A stretch of DNA of 64,000 nucleotides from Chara braunii (GCA_003427395.1 BFEA01000007.1:6075653-6139652); one strand, 5' to 3'; counted from the first letter of the stretch, positions 53,182-63,200 are shown. Notes: generated from the sequence alone by a model not told the origin. Numbers and translations: made by a program.

Positions 53182-53490
53182 TGTGGCGGACACACCAGGT
53201 GTGGTGCTCCGCCTGGGATAGAGATGGAGGTGGAGGAAGAAGGGGGAGCAAGATGGCACAGCGCAGCTCCCACGCTAGACTCCGACGCACGTACTCCAAG
53301 ATGTGCGAATGTAGAATGAATCTGGAAACAGACGACAGCTCGGGTATACCCCAGCGGACTGACGGGACTGGACTGGACTGGCTGGTACCAACAGAGGTAC
53401 CAGCCTGGACTGGACTACCCCGAATACAACACAGGCCTGTGAGAACAGGCCAAGGGGCTGGTCTCACAGGCCAACCAGAGGTCCGTCACA
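53182..53490 (-). mobile_element. LTR (309 bp), 5' LTR of the minus-strand element
   Basis: The minus strand starts TGTGACGGACC and ends CCGCCACA, giving TG...CA ends with a short inverted match (TGTGACGG against TGTGGCGG). The outer flank is GTGTG (53491-53495), and GTGTG also stands at the matching point of the undisturbed LINE-F (50726-50730), which fits a 5-bp target site. The partner LTR was not found. Confidence 0.78.
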
Positions 53491-53910
53491 GTGTGGTTGT
53501 GCCAAGCATGATCGTCAGGTCGTCGGCAAAAAGGGAGGGTTCCAGCATGGATGGCTTCTTGGTTATGTTTCAAGCTCAGTCTTATCCTCAAACCTATATC
53601 TATGCTTTCATAACGGATGCTGAACCCGGTTCTCAGCATGTGCTGCTCCCCACGGATAGATTGGAGCTTGTGGTGGGGAATTACTTAGTATCTCATCTTG
53701 ATAGCATATAGCATACTACAGTAAAACCGGATGATGAATGAGGTTGGGGGGAACCACCCGGCCCTATTTCTCCGTACTCAACTACACACACCCAATCTCA
53801 GTCATCAACTGTCCCCCCCAAGCATAGTTATTCTGCACTCATCTTTTGTCAGCGTTGTGATGTACGGCAAGGCCTATAGCCTTGGGCATGGCCTGGAGTC
53901 ATTCCAGTCT
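53491..53910. repeat. 413/420-bp direct repeat, right copy
   Basis: Copy of 50726-51138, including the LINE RT-box fragment and the S1 core (53618-53672). Its left edge coincides exactly with the LTR terminus. Confidence 0.92.
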
Positions 53911-54360
53911 TAGTTTTCCTTCGTCGGGGGGGACTGCCCAGCCCCACACCTCTCTACTCAACTAGACCCACCAAATTTCTCCCTCCTCTGTAACTGGTCT
54001 ACACCCATCCTTTGTTGTTGTTAATCTCTTTACAGTCACTCACCAGCCACCTAACAACAAGCTACCGTCTACCCCCTAGTCTACTCTGAGACTCAGAAGC
54101 CTCCCCTCCTCAAAGGATGCCCACTGACTCTCAAGAGATCCAAATCTTCCATTTGATCTCCCTCTCTGTAAGAGGGCCAACTACGCCTCCACCCCGGTTT
54201 CCCATTCCTATCCCTAGAGAGCTGGTACTCCTACCAACGTCTTTCTTCCATCCATTCCCCCCATAGGAGGGCCATCTGCGCCTTCTCCACCAATCTGTGT
54301 GCTGTGTGCTGTGTGAGGCTTGGCCCAAGTACATCGGGGGCCAATCTAGCACTAACTGAG
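53911..54360. other. No gene seen
   Basis: 53928-54030 loosely echoes 53750-53840 (GGGGGGGACTGCCCAGCCCC...CTACTCAACTA), suggesting an older duplication. No coding sequence. Confidence 0.4.
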
Positions 54361-54470
54361 CATGTGCTGGGGAAGTTTGAAAACCGACAGGATTGAACCC
54401 GCAACCTCCCCATTACAATGCCAGAGCTCCACTTTAACCCCCCATGCATGAAGATTGCGAGGTCAATGAT
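54361..54470 (-). other. tRNA-like sequence 3 (SINE head)
   Basis: On the minus strand: GGTTAAAGTGGAGC (A-box region, imperfect), then GAGGTTGCGGGTTCAATCC, where GTTCAATCC fits the B-box. GGTTGCGGGTTCAA is shared exactly with tRNA-like sequence 1 (47325-47400), so both come from one family. Stems pair poorly. Confidence 0.7.
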
Positions 54471-55220
54471 GGGCAAGGACTAAGAAGTTAGTAAGAACAG
54501 AGGCAACCCCTGTATGACATTGTTGATAAGGGCAAAATCAGCTCAGTCAGAATTCATTTGGCCCCTGGCATGTCCGGGAGCAGATCATGTACTTCACCGT
54601 CTGCATATTTGTCTGCACTGGTCTTTATATTTGCAAACCTGCGTGGGCCCTTCATGATCTTTGCACATAATCAAACTTTATGTGGCAGCGGAATGACATA
54701 CAATGTGAAGTCTGATGACGTGTGAGCACATAGTCAGGCTTTTATCACTTACTGAAAAAGAATGAGAAATTAATATTCTCTTCCTTTTCTTAAAAGAAAA
54801 CTGCACACCATGTGAGGCTTTACTCTTGTGGAGGACATGATTTGCAAGTACAAGAACTGGACTGATCTTGACCTCAATCCAGCATCCTTTCTGCCCGTCC
54901 AGTCAGGCGACGTCAAAACTGAAATCCCATCTTCACTACACTTCACGTTCTCTTGCCCGATTACCAATTGATCATCCTCCTTCCTGGATCACCACTTCTG
55001 AGAAAGACCCCTTCAAGCGTCCACTCCTTTCAAAAAGCTATTGCCGTGACCTCGTAGATCTGATCATCTAGACTTTGCTTCTCCAACTGTAAGGCCCTCA
55101 AGTCCAGATCCACATGACCCATGCTTACTTGCTGATCATAAGCTCTTTTTTTAATAGAAAAAAATAACATCTCGCCAGTAATACTGCTCAGAGTGATAAG
55201 GGCACCTCCTAGTAATAACT
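54471..55220. other. No gene seen
   Basis: Frames are short and unsupported. T-rich and A-rich patches near 54775 and 55148-55165 could be insertion scars. Confidence 0.35.
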
Positions 55221-55227
55221 TGACATG

Positions 55228-55440
55228 TGTGGCTCTGGTCTTATTGGTGGGGAGCAGCACCTGCTGGAAATCGGGTCGACTGTCCCATTGATACACAATG
55301 TAATGGCTGACTGCCTGGGACCATCGGTTGCCCTGGGGACTACCCAGGGGATCAACCGCTACAGTTGTTTGAAAGAGTGGGAGGCGGGGGGGTGGGGATC
55401 TGTTGAAGAATGGAATGCGAAGCTGCCTCTTTAGGCCTAT
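55228..55440 (-). mobile_element. S1 SINE-like repeat with its 5' modules
   Basis: Core at 55237-55285 (TTATTGGTGGGGAGCAGCACC; TGGAAATCGGGTC), then TTGCCCTGGGGACTACCCAGGGGATCAACC-type sequence (55327-55355), the 5' module seen at 47440-47465 and 56130-56150. Confidence 0.7.
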
Positions 55441-55950
55441 CGGGAGATGCCTGATATTCTGACTAAAGGTGGGACCCACTGGACAGCAGCAAGCCTTTGT
55501 AAGATATTTTTTGGGACTCCAGTGCTGGCGGCAAATGGAAGCATTTTTGTTTCCACTCTGCCTACCTCCGCGTTTTCAGCACACCACGGGGATTGGTCAG
55601 TGTGCTGAAAAAGCAGAGGCAAACTTGCCCGCGAAGACAAGTCTTCCTGATCGGGTAACATAAACCTCGGGAAGTGCCGAAAGTTGCTGTGGCGGTGGAG
55701 TCCCTTTTCGTTTGCCCATTCCAGTCGGCTACGACTCTGGGCTGCCGGATGTTTTCCAGGCGCCAAGCAGTGGGGTCCCACCGTAAAACTAGTTTTCTCC
55801 CTGTCCTTTTTCACATACCTAGCACCCCCATGCCAATGCAGATCTACTAGATAAGAGGGAGGTGGGGGAATAAGCTTGCCTGCTATGAATTCCAAGGAAA
55901 TGGAGAATCCAATTCACTATCCATGCAGTTCGTGACGATTATGCTGGGCA
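55441..55950 (-). other. 152-codon open frame, function unknown
   Basis: The minus-strand frame 55895-55437 has no recognised domain (starts MEFIAGKLIPPPP). A second frame over the same DNA contains LRWDPTAWRLEN. Neither can be assigned; chance openness is likely. Confidence 0.2.
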
Positions 55951-55954
55951 TGTT

Positions 55955-56210
55955 CCTCTTTTTTTTTTTTCCTTCTTTTCTTTTCGAAAACCAGTCCCCC
56001 CACTAGGAGTTGTGGTAGGAACAACCTTTTTCCAGTGGGTTTTCTGGTTGCTGCACCTGCTGGAAAACGGGTGCAGCGTCCCATTCTATATATATGGATT
56101 TGAGTACACTTCCTCCTGCCAGCATTAATTGCCCTGGAGACCAGGGGAGTGACTGAGTAGATGGGTTTGAGAGATGAGGGAGCCTCCTCCGCCCAGCTGT
56201 GGGGCGCCTG
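55955..56210 (-). mobile_element. S1 SINE-like repeat
   Basis: T tract 55959-55970, then CCCCCCACTAGGAGTTGTGG, core remnant CACCTGCTGGAAAACGGGTGCAGCGTCCCA (56056-56085), then the 5' modules CTGCCAGCATTAATTGCCCT (56116) and AGGGAGCCTCCTCCGCCCAG (56178). Confidence 0.75.
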
Positions 56211-56302
56211 ACAACACCTTGTCTACCTAGGCCCCCTAGTGTCTCCTGAGGCAGCCTTCCAAAGTTGTGCAAAGGATCTGAAAATAAAGCATTCCAGTTT
56301 GT

Positions 56303-56486
56303 TGAGTGCTGGTCACACTGAGGTAAGATTGTTGGGATAGGGGGTTGCTGGGAGAGTTAACGTGGGGAAGGGTAGGGAAGGTGGCCTATCCTGTTAGGAC
56401 AACCATTCGCTGCCGCTGCCAGCCATCACTGTGGGTCTGGTCCTTGGCCTCTACAGTACCCTGGGCTTTATTTGAAAAACAAAAAA
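56303..56486 (+). mobile_element. SB retroposon, complete with TSD and A-rich tail
   Basis: A perfect 17-bp duplication AAAGCATTCCAGTTTGT lies at 56286-56302 and 56487-56503. The element starts near GAGTGCTGGTCACAC and ends GGGCTTTATTTGAAAAAC plus A9. It is the same module as the 3' end of the 46187-47401 insert, so either SB is an independent 184-bp SINE or this is a 5'-truncated copy of the longer element. Confidence 0.93.
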
Positions 56487-56503
56487 AAAGCATTCCAGTT
56501 TGT

Positions 56504-57880
56504 GCAAGGGATCTGAGATGTAGAAAGGGATTTTGGGAGGTATCTGACTACATGACCCCTAGCCCCTCTCGCTTCTTTCGACATCCACCGAACGGTCAAC
56601 ATAAATGCACGTCAGGTTACCGGTGAGAAATCGGTAGTTGGGGGCAGCATTATGAGTAACGTTGCTCCTTACCTTATCTACCCTTTTTGTTACTTCCTAT
56701 GGTGAGGAAGCAAGTTTCTTGAGAGTCCTTTGATTGTAAGGTGTCGCGAGTGCTCAACCTTGAGAGGCAACATTTTTCCTGGGGAGCAAACTGGTGGGAG
56801 ACAGGCGTTGCCTTTGAAGGTCCCTAGACGAAGCACTCAGGTCACGGTCACCATGCCAACCTGCTGGGACTAGTACACGCATGCTGTGCCGTTTGTCCTT
56901 TGGTTTGCATGTTGCGCTGTAGAGGTCATGTTGGGCAGGCCAGCCCTGTGAGGGAGAGACGAGTACCGGACTGCCTATAAAAAGACTCCGGTGGGGATAC
57001 ACGACTCGTGCTGTACACTAGTATAAAAATAGTACAGTCGGGGCTGGCCAGTTCTGCATTGATTTGGGGCATAAGGGTGGGCCGATCGCACACCTTCAGA
57101 CACAAACGCTGAACCAGAGCTTCAAGACGGTGACATCAAGTTGACTACTCAAGAGGGATACAGGGGGAGGGAAGATTCCAGTTAATAGTTCGATTGTTCA
57201 TTATTGTAAAATTTCATTATGCATGCACAACCAGCAAATAAATTTATTTTTATTTTTTGATTAGTTAGTTGTGACTGACATTGCTAACACTGACAAACAG
57301 ATGCAAATAGGTAGTATTTATTCCTTGTTGCATTGCAATCTGTTTTAGACTAGTCAAAGTAAGAATATAATTGTTTGTAGGAATATGAGATTATCTGTTA
57401 TCACCGTTTGGCTACTTTCTTATAAAGCTGGACCGGACAATTATTTTATTTTATTTTAATCGGTTGGTTGCCATGTTGCGGTAGGTCCCAACGAGGACTC
57501 TGTTACAAATTGCAGGCCACACATAGCTCATGAGTGGAGATGACAGTGGGGTTGAGGGACTAAACCAAGACAATAGGAGGCTGATTTGGAGACTTGCACT
57601 CAGTCGGCCGACCACTTTCCTAGTGTTAGAACAAGGAGAGGAAAGGAGACTCCGATCAGGCAACCACAATTTTCTGTACTTCCCCCTACGGTTGCAGGTC
57701 TTGTGATGACGCTGCCGCCGACAGGGCAACCCTTTTCCCCTCAGTTTGGCATGCCCCCATCAGTGGATTAGTAGCAGGTAATACCGGGCAGATTCCCGTA
57801 CAGCCCTCTTCATTCCCCCATCCAGTGGTTGTTGATACAGAGCAGCCACACATGCAGCAGCCCTTGCAACAGGGCCCGCA
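56504..57880. other. Upstream flank of G2 copy 3; possible 5' LTR region
   Basis: A TATA-like CCTATAAAAAGAC lies at 56974-56986, and ACTAGTATAAAAATAG lies near 57020. This could be an LTR promoter for G2 copy 3, but I found no sequence here matching its 3' LTR start (62964). 57200-57450 is AT-rich. 57840-57935 begins a CAG/CAA-rich region leading into gag. Confidence 0.35.
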
Positions 57881-57914
57881 GCAGCAGCAACTACAGCAGT
57901 AGCAGCAAGTGTAG

Positions 57915-59010
57915 TTGCAACAACAAATGTCGCCGCAGTGGCCTGGTCCATCGGTTTCACAACCAATGCAGCAGGCACAGGATGCTATACAGCCCACCCA
58001 GTGGACCCCCAAGATATCCTTCCCGAGTCCTAAACCTTTCTCTGGCAACGAGAAGAAGGAAGAGGACCTTGACACCTGGGTGATGACTGTGCCCACGTAT
58101 GTGAGGCATAATCTCACAAGGACCGAGGAAGAGGTTATAGTCGCTGCATCCTTTTTTGAAGGGTTTGCAACCAGATGGTTGAACGGAGTAGTACAACAAC
58201 AAGAATACAGTTAGAACTTCGATGGTTTGGGCACAAACCTAGACATTGGTGGAGTTCGTACGGATGGTCTCCAACAGGTGGCATGACCCTCAGGGGGCTC
58301 AAACGGCCACCGACTCGCTAGCTAGTCTAGGATTGAAGAGATACCGGACGGTTCGCGAGGTGACAGACGTCGTTGAGAGACTGATTGTTGTCCCTGGTGT
58401 GCGGTAGGAGCCGCATGTCCTCACAACTTATTTGCGATGTCTGCCCACCGATGTCAAAAATAAGTTGGTCGATGAGGCCTCCATAGATGTGCATAAGTTC
58501 GCCTCCTTCAGCAAGAAAGCCCTGGACATAGAGGCGAAGCTTGGGAGTGCGTTGCAGGGACCAGTAGATGGGAGGACGAAGAAGCCCCCTCAAGATTGGA
58601 GGATGAAAGGCAATCTCATGTTCGTTGACCATAATGGTTAAGCAACTGAAATTGATGACTTGTTTGATCTCCGGGAAGAAACAAACATAGATGGGAGTGT
58701 ATAGACTTTTGATAGTAGTCGCTCCTATCAGGGAAACGGCTAAGGAGGTTGGGAAACAGAAGGTAGGCCGGCCCAAGGGTCAAAGTGACCAAGGACCATC
58801 GATATGGGTGAAGCATGGTCTAGAGTACGATGTGTGGCAAGACTGTGTTGCGCGAGGCGCTTGTCTCAACTGTGGTCAATATGGACACATAATGAGCAAG
58901 TGCAAGAGTAAGCGGGTCGCTACAAAGGTTGCGTCCTCAATAGTGACGGTTGGATCTTCTAACTTTGGTGGTTCTTCTACGAGCACTTCCCAAGAAAACA
59001 CTGCGGGCCA
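57915..59010 (+). pseudogene. G2-3 Gag with zinc knuckle (many stops)
   Basis: The glutamine-rich N-terminus (MQQQMSPQWPGP) is followed by WTPKISFPSPKPFSGNE and PTYVRHNLTRTEEEVIVAAS. After stops and frame changes come YLRCLPTDVKNKLVDEASID (58430-58500), PPQDWRMKGNLMFVDHNG (58590-58641) and the knuckle ACLNCGQYGHIMSKCKSK (58858-58911, C-X2-C-X4-H-X4-C). At least five in-frame stops lie between these blocks. The Gag would form the particle and bind RNA. Confidence 0.85.
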
Positions 59011-59149
59011 GTAGGAGTGTTAGCCGCTCTTACTCGTGCTGAAATGGTTACTTTAACACCATGATCGCCCTGCGGACAGATCCAGACCAATCGAGGTTTT
59101 GTTCCATGGATATGTTTTTGTCCTTGAGGAGTTGGGAAGGACCCTAGAG

Positions 59150-59826
59150 GCTCATGGGCGATGTTGAACAAAGGTCCAAAGGGTGAAAACTTCGTGGTAG
59201 AAGTCGATGTAGATGGCCGAAAGGTTGGCGTCTCCTCAGACATAGGTTCTATGCAAAACTTCATCAGTCGTGCTTGTGTGGATAGGCTGCACTTAGGGGA
59301 CCAAGTGCAGCGGCGCTGATCTGTAACATCTACCTTAGCGAACAAGCACTCCATGATAGTGAGGGACTATGTCAAGGACGCAATCTGCACCTTCGCCTAT
59401 AGAGTAGAGGAGCTAAGACATAAAATATCGCTCCTTGTTAGCGACAAGCTGCCTTTTGATATATTGCTAGGCATGCACTACCTCAAGGTTGCTAAACCTT
59501 AGTTCGATATGGATAAAAAGGTGATGGTCCACAAGTTGCCAAATGGAAGGACCGTTAGGCTGCAGAAGTTCAAGGCTAGCAGACTAATGGAGAACTATGG
59601 TTGCATGTGTGCGTCGTTGTTCTATAACTACTACAAGCAAAGCCTTGAGGAAGGAATGTACCTAGTCTTTGTCTCTGAGAAAGGGGAGGCCATAAAATCA
59701 CCCCCAGAGATAAAAGCAGTTGTTGCACAATATTCAAACCTTTCTGAGGAGCCTAGGGGTGTGGTAGAAAGGGATATTGTCCACGCGATAGAAGTTTTCC
59801 CCAGTAGCAGAGCACCTAGAGGGTGA
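59150..59826 (+). pseudogene. G2-3 protease and PR-RT linker
   Basis: The protease region has SSDIGSMQNFISRACVDRL at about 59235-59290, retaining the aspartate of the D-[ST]-G-type loop as D-I-G. It then has LPFDILLGMHYLKV near 59450-59490. The frame 59509-59826 carries VMVHKLPNGRTVRLQKFKAS and NYGCMCASLFYNYYKQ. A stop separates the two. Confidence 0.78.
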
Positions 59827-59854
59827 ATGTATAGGATGTCTCCTACGGAGTTAG

Positions 59855-60480
59855 ATGAGCTCCGCCTCCAGCTCAAGGAGCTCACAGAGAAGGGCTGGAT
59901 TCAGCCAGGTGCGATCCCCTACGGAGCGCCAGTTCTATTTGTCCCAAAGAAAAAAAGGGGGGACACTAAGGATGTGCATTGACTATAGTGGCGTCAATGC
60001 CATCACCATAAAGAACGTGGAGCCCCTACCACGCATGGACGACCTCTTGGATAGAGTGTAGGGATGCCGACACATTTGAAGTTCATATACCATCAGATTG
60101 CTATTAGACTAGAGGACCATCACAAAACTGCTTTCCATACCAGGTACGGTTTGCAAGAGTTTGTGGTGATGCCCTTTGGCCTATGCAGTGCTCCTGGGAC
60201 GATCCAGCACGCAATGAACTGGATCTTTCATGACTACTTAGACAAGTTTATCGTCGTGTACCTCGACGATATCCTTATCTTTAGTAGAAGTGTAGAGGAG
60301 CACGTTGAGCACATGAAAACAGTGTTAGGGCTCCTAAGACAGCACCAGTACAAGGTTGACTTGGAGAAATGCGAATTTGGTTGCATCAAGATCTTGCATC
60401 TGGGTCATGAGATTTTCGCGGATGGATTGAGGCCGGATGATGCCAAAGTGGCCAGCGTATGTGACTGGCCCAGCCCTTAG
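59855..60480 (+). pseudogene. G2-3 reverse transcriptase (active-site box intact)
   Basis: 59855-60061 reads through [21 protein letters not shown] to NVEPLPRMDDLLDRV and stops. 60064-60480 continues with FIYHQIAIRLEDHHKTAF, VVMPFGLCSAPGTIQHAMNW, the catalytic box VVYLDDILIFSRS (near 60257-60295) and the thumb CEFGCIKILHLGHEI. The YLDD is complete. A small deletion at the break removes the FSKIDLKSG-type segment, and a stop at 60478-60480 ends the connection region. Confidence 0.9.
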
Positions 60481-60499
60481 TCTGTGACAGGCTACTACT

Positions 60500-60945
60500 G
60501 CCCATTTGTCAAGAATTATAGTACTATAGCCTAATTGACCTCACACGTTTTGACACCCCATGGGGGTGGACCGAAAAGATTGAAATATGCCCTGACGCAC
60601 TATGAAGTCTTCAAACTTAGGATCCTGAACAGCCCTTTGTTACGGCATAGTCGCAGTCCTTGCGCAAAAGGAGGGGAGAAAGTATAGGCCGATCGAATAC
60701 ATGAGCAAAAAGATGCCATCTCATAAATTAGCTAAGTCCATGTATGAGTGTGAGCTTTATGCCCTCTATAGAGGGTTGTTCCATTGGAGGCGCTACCTCT
60801 TAGGAGGATTCTTCTATGTGAGAGCTGACCATGATACGCTGCGTTGGATTAAGACACAGCCCGTACTCTCCGACGCACTCGAAAGGTGGATTGAAGTCGT
60901 AGATATGTACGACTTCAAGCTCGACCCTCTGAAAGGAGAGTAAAA
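60500..60945 (+). pseudogene. G2-3 RNase H
   Basis: The connection region (YYCPFVKNYS) is followed by frameshifted RNase H. The D-containing first strand lies in a damaged part around 60630-60660. The later half is clean (60701-60943): YMSKKMPSHKLAKSMYECEL, then LLGGFFYVRADHDTLRW, then LDPLKGE and a TAA at 60941-60943 where copy 2 has a tyrosine codon. Confidence 0.82.
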
Positions 60946-60949
60946 CAAA

Positions 60950-62324
60950 GTGGCTGATGCACTATCGCGTAGGGCAGACTATCTGGGCACGCTAGTGACT
61001 GAGTTTGGAATTTTTGACGATGTAACTTTGTGTATGGTGGAAGTCTATCAAGAGGATGTGGTCATGTCTGAGATCATCCGCAAACTGGAAACTAAAGACA
61101 AAGCTACTTTCGATGAGTTTGAGCTGGTTGACGGTAAACGTTTGTGTGTTCCAAATAAAGAATCTTTGTGTAGTTTATTTTTATGTGAGTGTCACGATGC
61201 AACCGGACATTTGGGTTATAAAACGACAGCAGCGAACTTACTGCAACGATTTTGGTGGCCCACAATGATGGATGATGCAAAGAAGTATGTAGAAACTTGC
61301 CAGGTTTGCCAGCGTGACAAGCCACGAATGCAAGAACCGCTTGGGCTTATCAAGCCCTTGCCCATCCTTGCTGGCCTAGGTCAAAGTGTGTCCATGCATT
61401 TCAAGGATACCCTTGTGACAAGCAAGAGCGGTAAATGACACATCTTCGTCATTGTGGACAGGTTCACTAAGTATGCTAGACTAATCGCTATGCCTGAGAA
61501 TATTAAGACTGACCACATCATCATGCACACGTGGTTAACCAGGGGTGTTATTTTCGACGAATTTTGCATCGAATTGCACTGAAACTGTCATATTGTGCTG
61601 ATTTTTTGCTTTTTTTCTTGTTTTTCTTTTTGTGTTATATATATATATGTGCTTTAGGGTACGTCATGTGTGCAGTTTGGGCATGTTTGGATCAATAATG
61701 AAAAAGTTGGCATTTTGTTGAATTCGTTGGACGCTTCATTTTGACTCGGACAGTGTCTTTGTGTTAGGGTGTCATAGTGTTTTTTTGTTTTTTTTTTTTC
61801 GTTTTTTTTGGCCTGTTTCCTTTTCTGATGTTTGCACTATGGTGTCATATCGTTTGTTTTTAAAAATTTTGATGAAATTCGCACCGCAATTGCCAACGAA
61901 AACGGCAAATATTTGGGCCCCCGTTAACCGTCTCTCGCTATTTATGGACAACTAGGTACGTGACTTCGGTCTCCCTAAGTCGATTGTGAGCGACAGGGAT
62001 GTCGGATTCACTAGCGAACTATGGCAAAGTACAGCCCAACAGATGGGCACCCAACTGCAAATGACATCAGGGAACAACCTTGAGTCAAATGGGCAGGCTG
62101 AGCAGATGAACCGGGTAGTGCAGCACTTGCTTCGGCATTATATTAAAAGCCAAGTCAAGATGACTGGGATGAGACATTACCTCTCATCGCCAGCCTGTAC
62201 AACAATGATGTGCACTGCACTACCGGTAAGACCCCCAACCAGCTGGATCTTTGTTGGAAGCCCATCTCTGCTCTTGCCTTCCTGTTGCCTGAAAACCAGC
62301 AAACCGCAGCGCCTTGTAGCATAG
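60950..62324 (+). pseudogene. G2-3 integrase core, split and mutated
   Basis: 60950-61438 contains the linker DALSRRADYLGTLVTEFG and the zinc-binding domain (CHDATGHLGY; CQVCQRDKPRM). The first catalytic motif reads SMHFKDTL instead of SMDFMDTL, so the first catalytic aspartate is histidine. A stop follows at 61436-61438, and the frame 61440-61523 gives HIFVIVDRFTKYARLIAMPE. The 414-bp insertion (61524-61937) follows. Coding resumes with LFMDN, a TAG, VRDFGLPKSIVSDRDVGFTS and NNLESNGQAEQMNRVVQHLL, which keeps the glutamate. Confidence 0.85.
61524..61937. mobile_element. 414-bp insertion in G2-3 integrase
   Basis: The coding match stops after ACCACATCATCA and resumes at CTATTTATGGAC; only about two bases of the expected sequence are missing. 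Both ends carry GGTTAAC followed by a G run in inverted orientation (61533-61539 and 61923-61929), with partly complementary sequence inward (ATTTTCG...GAATTGCACTG against CCGCAATTGCC...CGAAAACGG). No target duplication is evident. The interior is AT-rich and T-rich. Class undetermined. Confidence 0.6.
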
Positions 62325-62924
62325 AGTTTGCAGTTTTCTGTCAAGCACAAACAGATGCTGCAGCAGGCTGTAGAGAACATCAAGAAAGCTCAGGATGCCA
62401 TGGTTGCATCTGAGAACAAACATACGACTGTTTGCATTTTAGGTAGGTGAACAAATCTGGGTAAAGTCATCTGAGTTGGGACCGGAGTTGGGAATCTCAC
62501 ATAAACTGATGCTGCCGTACTTTGGACCTTGGGAAATTCTGGACATAGTAGGGGATCAAGCGGATGGCCCATCATACGTTATTCGCATCCCTGGTCACCT
62601 CCGCACACACCCTGATTTCCATGCATCCAAGTTGGCCCCTTCGCTGAAACAGAACAGTTTCCCTCCAGGCGATCAAGGCTGCCCCCAACCATGGACGGAC
62701 ACGTGGACATTGATGACATTGTTGAGCACAAGCTGATTCATGTGCCCAAGCCTCCACGCAGGCGACGCCCTTGGAAACCGCAGATGCAGTACCGAGTGCG
62801 GTTCAAACACCATACTGATCCTAAAGAAGATCGATGGTTCACAAGAGAAGAGCTAATGAAGACTGCTGCCCAAATTATATCAAGTTATGAGCGAAACTTG
62901 AAAGGAAAGCAGCCTGCTGTGTAA
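62325..62924 (+). pseudogene. G2-3 integrase C-terminus and chromodomain-like tail
   Basis: After frameshifts around 62330-62475, the frame 62476-62736 has GPELGISHKLMLPYFGPWEILDIVGDQ and PSYVIRIPGHLRTHPDFHASKL. The frame 62691-62924 has MDGHVDIDDIVEHKLIHVPK and YRVRFKHHTDPKEDRWFTR, ending at a TAA. It matches G2 copy 1 (7079-7400), which is in a single frame. Confidence 0.88.
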
Positions 62925-62949
62925 CGACTTCTCAGAGGACTAGCGAAGT

Positions 62950-63200
62950 AAAGGAGGAGGGAGTGCGAGGGTTTATGCCTCGACATAGGGCCCTGATTTG
63001 TTCTCTTCTCCCTCACTCTCTTCTCCACCAGGTATGTCTCTCTCTTCTCCACCAGGTACGTCTCTCTCTTCTCCCTCACTCTCTTCTCCACCAGGTACGT
63101 CTCTCTTCTCCCTCTCTCTTCTCCCGACATAGGGCCCTGATGATGTCAACACCAATGCCGACCTCCTCTCCACCAGGTACGTCTCTCGGACTAGCACTAA
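62950..63200 (+). mobile_element. Polypurine tract and start of G2-3 3' LTR
   Basis: The polypurine tract AAAGGAGGAGGGAG (62950-62963) is followed by TGCGAGGGTTTATGCCTCGAC at 62964. This aligns with the copy 1 LTR start on the minus strand at 7041. 62981-63187 then repeats CGACATAGGGCCCTGAT twice and the CTCCACCAGGTACGTCTCTC module four times. The LTR 3' end is not defined. Confidence 0.6.

Larger units (their letters stand above)
57900..62963 (+). mobile_element. Ty3/gypsy element G2 copy 3
   Basis: A complete domain order on the plus strand: gag (57915-59000), protease (59150-59480), linker (59509-59826), RT (59855-60480), RNase H (60500-60945), integrase (60950-62324, split by a 414-bp insertion), C-terminal and chromodomain-like tail (62476-62924), and polypurine tract (62950-62963). 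It carries many stops and frameshifts. Comparison with copy 2 gives collinear motifs throughout. Confidence 0.92.

Noticed and set aside
52402-53259. 285-codon minus-strand frame
   Set aside because: It spans purine-rich and AAAT repeats; composition is S/P/F/L-rich and no domain is visible.
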